A DNA stretch of 64,000 nucleotides from Verticiella alkaliphila. GTDB lineage: Bacteria; Pseudomonadota; Gammaproteobacteria; Burkholderiales; Burkholderiaceae_B. Location: assembly GCF_018904615.1 (NCBI RefSeq), contig NZ_JADCNH010000018.1:1-64000 (forward strand). Direction: 5' to 3'. Every line of letters starts with the position of its first letter. The first letter of the stretch is position 1. Positions 60,164 to 64,000 of the stretch are shown here, piece by piece. Position numbers and translations under genes: made by a program. The notes beneath the pieces are model-generated. The model was not told the DNA's origin, made no database searches, and saw nothing but the letters and a program-made list of their open reading frames with translations.

Positions 60164-60676
60164 ATGGGTGCCATCCAATACAGTCTGAACCGTATCGCCC
60201 GCGTGCTGCTGGCCATCTCCGGCCTGGCGCTCGTCGCCATGATGTTCGTCGTCATCTTCGACGTGATCGTGCGCAATCTGAGCGTGGTGCTGCCGTTCCT
60301 GAACGAGATCACGTATTACGGCACGATCGAGATCGTGCGGTATCTCTTCCTGCTGGCCATGGCCGGCGCCATGCCGTGGGGCGTGGAAAAATCCCAGGTC
60401 ATCGTGGAGCTCTTCACGCAACGGCTGTCCGATACGGCGAAGGTGCGGGTGGACGCCTTCTTCCTGCTGGGCTTTGCCGCGCTGGGCGCGCTCATGGCCT
60501 ACAGCCTTTTCGTGGCGGGTTCGCACGCCTTCGTGACCGGCGAGACGACGCCGGACCTGCAGATTCCGATCGGCCCGATCCGCTACGCCACCGGCGCCTG
60601 CATGGCCCTCATGGCGCTGCGCGCCCTGGTCGAGGGGCTTCTGGGCCTGAAGCAGGGGGTGTGGCATGCCGCCTGA
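60164..60676 (+). CDS. TRAP transporter small permease (DctQ family)
   Basis: A 170-residue protein with four membrane helices (VLLAISGLALVAMMFVVIFD; YGTIEIVRYLFLLAMAGAMP; VDAFFLLGFAALGALMAYSL; RYATGACMALMALRALVEGL). The conserved DctQ stretch is IFDVIVRN in helix 1 and the GVEKSQVIVELFTQRLS loop. It pairs with the large permease to take substrate from DctP, driven by a sodium gradient. The 3' end overlaps dctM by 11 bp. Confidence 0.9.
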   Translation: MGAIQYSLNRIARVLLAISGLALVAMMFVVIFDVIVRNLSVVLPFLNEITYYGTIEIVRYLFLLAMAGAMPWGVEKSQVIVELFTQRLSDTAKVRVDAFFLLGFAALGALMAYSLFVAGSHAFVTGETTPDLQIPIGPIRYATGACMALMALRALVEGLLGLKQGVWHAA

Positions 60677-61958
60677 GATCGCTGGCGTCATCGGCATTGG
60701 CGTCTTGCTCGTGCTGTTGGCCATTCGCACGCCGATTGCGCTGGCCATGGCCGCCGTGGGCATCGGTGGCTTCACGGCGCTCGTGGGCTGGACGCCGGCG
60801 CTCGCCATTCTCGAGACCGTGCCCTCGGACGTGCTCACCAACTTCGGCTTCTCGGCCATCCCGCTGTTCGTCTTCATGGGCGTGCTGGCCTCCAAGGCCC
60901 GCATGGCGGGCGAGCTCTTCGACATGGCGCGCACCGTGTTCGGCGCCTGGCGCGGGGGCATGGCGATGGCGGCCGTGATGGCGAGCGGCACGTTCTCGGC
61001 GATCTCGGGCTCGTCGCTCGCCACGGCAGCCACCATCAGCAAGGTGGCCTTGCCGGAGATGGAGAAGAAGGGCTACGCGCAATCCCTGGCGTCAGGCGTG
61101 CTTGCCGCGGGCGGCACCCTGGGTGTCATCATCCCGCCCAGCATCGCGTTGCTGTTGTACGGCCTCATCACCGAGCAGTCCGTCGGCGAGCTCTTCATCG
61201 CTGCGCTGATCCCGGGGCTGCTCGGGGTGGTCGGTTATGCGCTGGCCGTGTGGATCGTGGTCACCCTGCGCCCGGGGCTCGCGGGCGATTCGATGCCTTC
61301 GACCACCTTGGGCGAGAAGCTGCGTTCAATGCGCGCGGTGGGACCCTTCCTTGTCATCTTCCTCATCGTGCTGGGCGGGCTCTACACGGGATTCTTCACG
61401 CCCACCGAGGCCGCGGCAGTCGGCACCTTCGCCACGCTCATCGTCGCCGTGATGCGCAAGGTCAGTCTGACCGACATCGTCTCGGCGATCGGCGAGTCAC
61501 TCGCCATGTCGGTCGTGATCTTCTTCATGCTGCTGGGCGCGGAGATCTTCGGCTACTTCCTCTCTGTCTCGCGCCTGTCCTTCTACATCTCGGATCTCAT
61601 CAGCTCGGCGGGCATGGCGCCCATGGGCGTGCTGCTGTGCATCCTGCTGCTGTACCTGGTGCTGGGCTGCTTCATGGATTCGATGGCCATGATGCTGCTC
61701 ACCGTGCCGGTCGTGTTCCCGGCCGTGATGGCCGCGGGTTTCGATCCCGTCTGGTTCGGCGTGATCACGGTGATCACGGTGGAGATCGGGCTCATCACGC
61801 CACCAGTGGGCATGAATGTGTTCGTGATCAAGGCCTCTGCGCGGCACGTGCCGCTGGGCGCGATCTACCGCGGGGTCACGCCGTTCATCCTGGCGGACGC
61901 GGTCCGACTTGCCCTGCTCATTCTGTTTCCGTGGCTGATGTTGGGCATCACGGTGTAA
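60666..61958 (+). CDS. TRAP transporter large permease (DctM family)
   Basis: A 430-residue permease with about 12 helices of the IT superfamily. Signatures: LLAIRTPIALAMAAVGIGGF, ASGTFSAISGSSLATAATIS, ASGVLAAGGTLGVIIPPSIA, GGLYTGFFTPTEAAAVGTFA and VEIGLITPPVGMNVFVIKAS. It does the actual translocation, with Na+ coupling. The start ATG 60666 lies inside dctQ. Confidence 0.95.
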   Translation: MPPEIAGVIGIGVLLVLLAIRTPIALAMAAVGIGGFTALVGWTPALAILETVPSDVLTNFGFSAIPLFVFMGVLASKARMAGELFDMARTVFGAWRGGMAMAAVMASGTFSAISGSSLATAATISKVALPEMEKKGYAQSLASGVLAAGGTLGVIIPPSIALLLYGLITEQSVGELFIAALIPGLLGVVGYALAVWIVVTLRPGLAGDSMPSTTLGEKLRSMRAVGPFLVIFLIVLGGLYTGFFTPTEAAAVGTFATLIVAVMRKVSLTDIVSAIGESLAMSVVIFFMLLGAEIFGYFLSVSRLSFYISDLISSAGMAPMGVLLCILLLYLVLGCFMDSMAMMLLTVPVVFPAVMAAGFDPVWFGVITVITVEIGLITPPVGMNVFVIKASARHVPLGAIYRGVTPFILADAVRLALLILFPWLMLGITV

Positions 61959-62006
61959 TGGCACGGGCCGGCAGCGGACAGTGTCCGCTGCGCTTCGAGA
62001 CTGCGC

Positions 62007-62306
62007 TCAAATGGTGACGGGTTGAGCCGGGTAGCCCCGGGACCACGCGTAAACCTCGATGCGCTCACGCAAGCCGTGGATCGAGAACGGGTCTGTGCGC
62101 ACGATCGCCTCGGCTTGGGCCTCGCTGTCGGCCTGGACAATCCACAGCGCGCCCACCGGCTTGGTGTCCGGGCCGCCGACGCGCAGCGGGCCGGCCGCAA
62201 CGATGGCAGGGCCTTGCTCGGCCAGCCAGGCCATGTGCGCATCGATGTGCGCCTGGCGAATGGCCAGGCCGTCGGCGATGTCGTAGAAGCGGATGACGTA
62301 TAGCAT
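62007..62306 (-). CDS. YciI-family protein
   Basis: A 99-residue YciI-like protein (ferredoxin-like alpha/beta fold): MLYVIRFYDIADGLAIRQAH, then IDAHMAWLAEQGPAIVAAGP and ADSEAQAEAIVRTDPFSIHG. The conserved His and Asp in HIDAHMAW and VRTDPF mark the putative active site. The function of most members is unknown; a few YciI-related domains act in degradation of chlorinated aromatics. ATG 62306 is chosen as the family start. It is 55 bp downstream of the BCCT gene on the same strand. Confidence 0.85.
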   Translation of the reverse strand: MLYVIRFYDIADGLAIRQAHIDAHMAWLAEQGPAIVAAGPLRVGGPDTKPVGALWIVQADSEAQAEAIVRTDPFSIHGLRERIEVYAWSRGYPAQPVTI

Positions 62307-62360
62307 GCGATCTCTCTCCAGTGGATCGGGGATCATAGCAATTCGCGCATGCGCTGACCG

Positions 62361-63953
62361 TCAAGTTTCATCCGGGCCGCGCTCCCGCTTGAGCGAGCGC
62401 AGCACGGGCTCGCGCTGTACGGCTCGTGCGAGTGCCTTGTAGCGGCGCAAGTCGGCCGGGCGGATGGGCAGCGGCTCGTTGCGCAAGATGCGCACGGTAG
62501 CCGCCAGCACCACCAGCAGCAGGAGGGTGAAAGGCAGTGCAGCCACCAGCGCCGCGGTCTGCAGCGACTGCAGACCGCCTGACACCAATAGCACGCCCGC
62601 GATGCCCGCCATCAGCACACCCCAGAAGAGCTTGCTGCGGTTGGTGGGGTTCAGGTTGCCGTGCGAGCTCATGCAGGCCAGGATGTAGGTTGCCGAATCG
62701 GCCGAGGTGACCAGAAACAGGAAGATGAGGACGATCGCAAACACCGACAGCACCGTGCTCAGGGGCAGGGCGTCGAATGCGGCGAACAGGGCGAGCGCAA
62801 CGTCGTTGTCCACGATGGCGGCGATGCTCGTGCCGGCCTGCAGATCGCTGTGCAATGCCATGCCGCCGAACACCGCGATCCAGACGCAGGCGATGGCCGG
62901 CGGCACGACGAGCACGCCGATGATGAACTCGCGCAGCGTGCGCCCGCGCGAGACGCGGGCCACGAAGGCGCCCACGAAGGGAGACCACGAGATCGACCAT
63001 GCCCAGTAGAAGATCGTCCAGTCGTGGATCCATGTGCCGCCCTGGTAGGGCGTGAGCCGCAGGCTGTACTCGATGAAGTGGCTGAGGTAGTCGCCCAGGC
63101 CAAGCACCAGGGCGTTGAGCATGAACACCGTGGGGCCTGCAGCGAAGACGTACAGCAGGAGGAGCAGGCACATGGCCAGGGTGATATTGCTCAGGATGCG
63201 GATGCCTCTATCCAGTCCGGTCGCCGAGGACACCATGTAGAAGAGGAACATCGCCGCCAGCACGAGCAATTGCACCACCGACGTACTGGTGATGCCGAAA
63301 ACCGAGTCCAATCCGCCGCCGATCTGGAGCACGCCCAGGCCGACCGAGGTGGCAATGCCCATGGCGGTGGCAACCACGGCGAGCGAATCGACGGCGACCT
63401 TGACGGCCGGGCGGCTGCCGAGGACGGGCTCGACCACTGTCGAGACCAGCACGTCGCGATTTTTGCGGAACTGCATCAGCCCGATGCCCAGCCCGACCAG
63501 GGCGAACACCGACCACTGGCTCACGCCCCAGTGAAAGAACGAGTACCCCATGGCCACGCGAGCCGCCTGTGGGGTGAGGGCGTCCTGACCGGCGAAGGGC
63601 GTGGTGAAGAAGTGGCTCATGGGCTCGGCTACGCCCCAGAACACAAGGCCGGCACCGAAACCCGTGGAAAAGAGCAGGGCGATCCAGGTGAAGAAGGGAT
63701 AGTCGGGGCGGCTGTCGTCCGAGCCCAGGCGCAGGCTGCCATAGCGGCTGATCGCCAGTCCGATGAGGAACAGCGTGACGACGAACACCGACAGCAGGAT
63801 CAGCCAGCCGAAGTTGGTCGTGATGGCGCCGAGCATGCGCTGGGCGACTGCGCCAAAGCGCTCCGGCCAGATCGCACCGGCCAGGACGAGTGCGGTGACG
63901 ATGGCGCCAGAGACGCGCAGGACGGGGGAGCCCGCTGTCAGGGGTGTTTTCAT
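62361..63953 (-). CDS. BCCT-family transporter
   Basis: A 530-residue betaine/carnitine/choline-type carrier with 12 helices. The signature is intact: TWIHDWTIFYWAWSISWSPF, then VGAFVARVSRGRTLREFIIG; helix 3-5 features FWGVAEPMSHFFTTPFAG and GYSFFHWGVSQWSVFALVGL are also present. The aromatic box in helix 8 suggests a trimethylammonium or related ligand, such as glycine betaine. ATG 63953 is used; an in-frame TTG at 63974 would add seven residues. The gene ends 55 bp before the YciI gene and is fully inside the window. Confidence 0.93.
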   Translation of the reverse strand: MKTPLTAGSPVLRVSGAIVTALVLAGAIWPERFGAVAQRMLGAITTNFGWLILLSVFVVTLFLIGLAISRYGSLRLGSDDSRPDYPFFTWIALLFSTGFGAGLVFWGVAEPMSHFFTTPFAGQDALTPQAARVAMGYSFFHWGVSQWSVFALVGLGIGLMQFRKNRDVLVSTVVEPVLGSRPAVKVAVDSLAVVATAMGIATSVGLGVLQIGGGLDSVFGITSTSVVQLLVLAAMFLFYMVSSATGLDRGIRILSNITLAMCLLLLLYVFAAGPTVFMLNALVLGLGDYLSHFIEYSLRLTPYQGGTWIHDWTIFYWAWSISWSPFVGAFVARVSRGRTLREFIIGVLVVPPAIACVWIAVFGGMALHSDLQAGTSIAAIVDNDVALALFAAFDALPLSTVLSVFAIVLIFLFLVTSADSATYILACMSSHGNLNPTNRSKLFWGVLMAGIAGVLLVSGGLQSLQTAALVAALPFTLLLLVVLAATVRILRNEPLPIRPADLRRYKALARAVQREPVLRSLKRERGPDET

Positions 63954-64000
63954 TGTTCTCACCGAGAAAGCCAAGGACGAGCGCCGATAACAAGACTTGT

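Overview
The window is high-GC DNA from a betaproteobacterium of the order Burkholderiales, most likely Alcaligenaceae. This rests on recognisable gene sets and neighbourhoods: hupB / tRNA-Val / ppiD, pyrG-kdsA-eno-ftsB, ispD-ispF, a Bug-type (TctC) solute receptor, a TRAP transporter, and a three-gene pnt transhydrogenase. It looks like ordinary chromosome with accessory catabolic and signalling islands. I see no phage, conjugation module, CRISPR array or transposase.

Layout. 1-9.4 kb: a type IVb (R64 thin-pilus-like) operon in the order pilL/tcpQ (cut by the left edge), pilN, pilO, pilP, pilQ, pilR, pilS, pilV, then a frameshifted lytic transglycosylase. 9.3-10.4 kb: two unrecognised envelope genes on the minus strand. 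10.5-15.5 kb: purC, a small membrane protein, a CnoX-type thioredoxin, purE, purK and sua5. 15.5-19.4 kb: a FeeM-like N-acyltransferase behind a leader that can hide its ribosome binding site, then a 7TM-sensor/PAS/GGDEF/EAL protein. 19.5-23.6 kb: hupB, tRNA-Val, ppiD, then formaldehyde detoxification (frmR, frmA) with its operator. 23.7-32.9 kb: an MHS-family transporter, a CrbR/CrbS-like response regulator and transporter-fused hybrid kinase, an LprI-domain secreted protein and a lactate permease. 32.9-46.5 kb: mfd, ispD, ispF, bdhA, yaaA, an MFS permease, a nitronate-monooxygenase-like flavoprotein, pntB/pntA2/pntA1, a Nudix hydrolase and mnmA.

46.5-47.2 kb is non-coding and holds two 230-bp, hairpin-rich elements in inverted orientation. 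Their stems differ in sequence but keep their base pairing. 47.3-54.3 kb: an FAD oxidoreductase, an IclR regulator, two-subunit aconitase X, a membrane-anchored FMN glutamate-synthase-like protein and a Bug receptor. This is probably a catabolic locus of unknown substrate, with an IclR-like operator in front. 54.4-58.7 kb: pyrG, kdsA, eno, ftsB. 58.8-64 kb: a TRAP transporter (dctP, dctQ, dctM), a YciI-like protein and a BCCT transporter.

Sequence quality. Four genes between 8.9 and 16.9 kb (lytic transglycosylase, purK, sua5, the GGDEF/EAL protein) each need exactly one extra base in a G/C run to restore a full protein. Because two are housekeeping genes, residual deletion errors in the assembly are the likeliest cause. 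These genes are annotated as if intact, with the break noted.
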